Assembly: GCA_964494205.1 (NCBI GenBank)
Contig: CAZBRD010000001.1
Coordinates: 372,001-436,000, forward strand
Reading direction: 5' to 3'
DNA: 64,000 bases
From: JBBTCX01 sp964494205
GTDB lineage: Bacteria > Planctomycetota > Phycisphaerae > UBA1845
Positions 62,122 to 64,000 of the stretch are shown here, piece by piece. The notes under the pieces were generated by a model that was not told where the DNA came from, ran no database searches, and was given only the letters and a program-made list of their open reading frames with translations. Every line of letters starts with the position of its first letter. The first letter of the stretch is position 1. The position numbers and the translations under genes were made by a program.

Positions 62122-64000
<1,879 letters not shown>

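Overview
The window looks like a chromosomal stretch of a Planctomycetota bacterium, probably an uncultured lineage. The evidence is indirect but consistent. Several secreted proteins end in PEP-CTERM- or IPTL-CTERM-like sorting tails. Others carry dockerin-like tails built on a G-D-x-N-x-D-G pattern. A membrane protein carries the C-G-x-C-G-Y-N-L zinc ribbon common in this phylum. Genes are loosely packed, change strand often, and are separated by palindromic intergenic repeats. I saw no rRNA, tRNA, transposase, phage gene or CRISPR array.

Layout. 1-4.3 kb: an M4 metallopeptidase cut by the left edge, a membrane-anchored Cys-repeat protein and two secreted proteins. 4.7-10.3 kb: queG, a flavin amine oxidase, a propeller-like PEP-CTERM protein and a fatty-acid desaturase. 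10.6-13.7 kb: a lysine 2,3-aminomutase, a YkgJ-type Cys-cluster protein and an ATP-grasp ligase in one direction. 13.7-18.6 kb: a VapBC-type toxin-antitoxin pair, a CPBP-like membrane protein coupled to a PhoD phosphatase, YciH, a SEC-C protein and a Cys-rich secreted protein. 19-21.5 kb: glutamate dehydrogenase, a degenerate receiver and an exported cyanophycinase-like peptidase. 22.5-28.7 kb: an FG-GAP protein, then a minus-strand MlaEFD-like lipid transport operon ending in an AhpD-like gene with an in-frame TGA. 28.8-38.7 kb: housekeeping genes (DPM-like glycosyltransferase, mtnP, cysteine desulfurase, rho, aroA, fluoride channel) plus two tandem tiny lipoproteins. 39-48.9 kb: small paralogous pairs, secreted CTERM proteins, DAHP synthase and a YWTD propeller. 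49-56.5 kb: tpiA, secG, yicC, a cupin, gmk-rpoZ-coaC-coaB. 57.3-64 kb: a 1004-residue surface protein, miaB and a hybrid histidine kinase cut by the right edge.

The strongest unusual signal is at 24887-25600 on the minus strand. An AhpD-family reading frame has TGA exactly where the second redox cysteine of the CxxCxxxH active site should be. Homology resumes in the same frame afterwards. A perfect 6-bp hairpin with a G-rich loop lies 18 nt after the TGA, as expected of a bacterial SECIS. The same gene carries an in-frame insertion built around two copies of a palindrome. This suggests a selenoprotein that standard gene calling would split in two. Second is a cluster of five hairpins, four sharing a CCTGAAAGG core, inserted between mlaF and mlaD. 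Third is the kamA-ykgJ-ATP-grasp trio, which does not match the beta-lysine systems I know.

Pathway links are modest. aroF and aroA both serve the shikimate pathway. queG and miaB modify tRNA. coaC and coaB are separate genes rather than a fusion. No exosortase and no selenocysteine machinery is present in the window, so both must be sought elsewhere in the genome.
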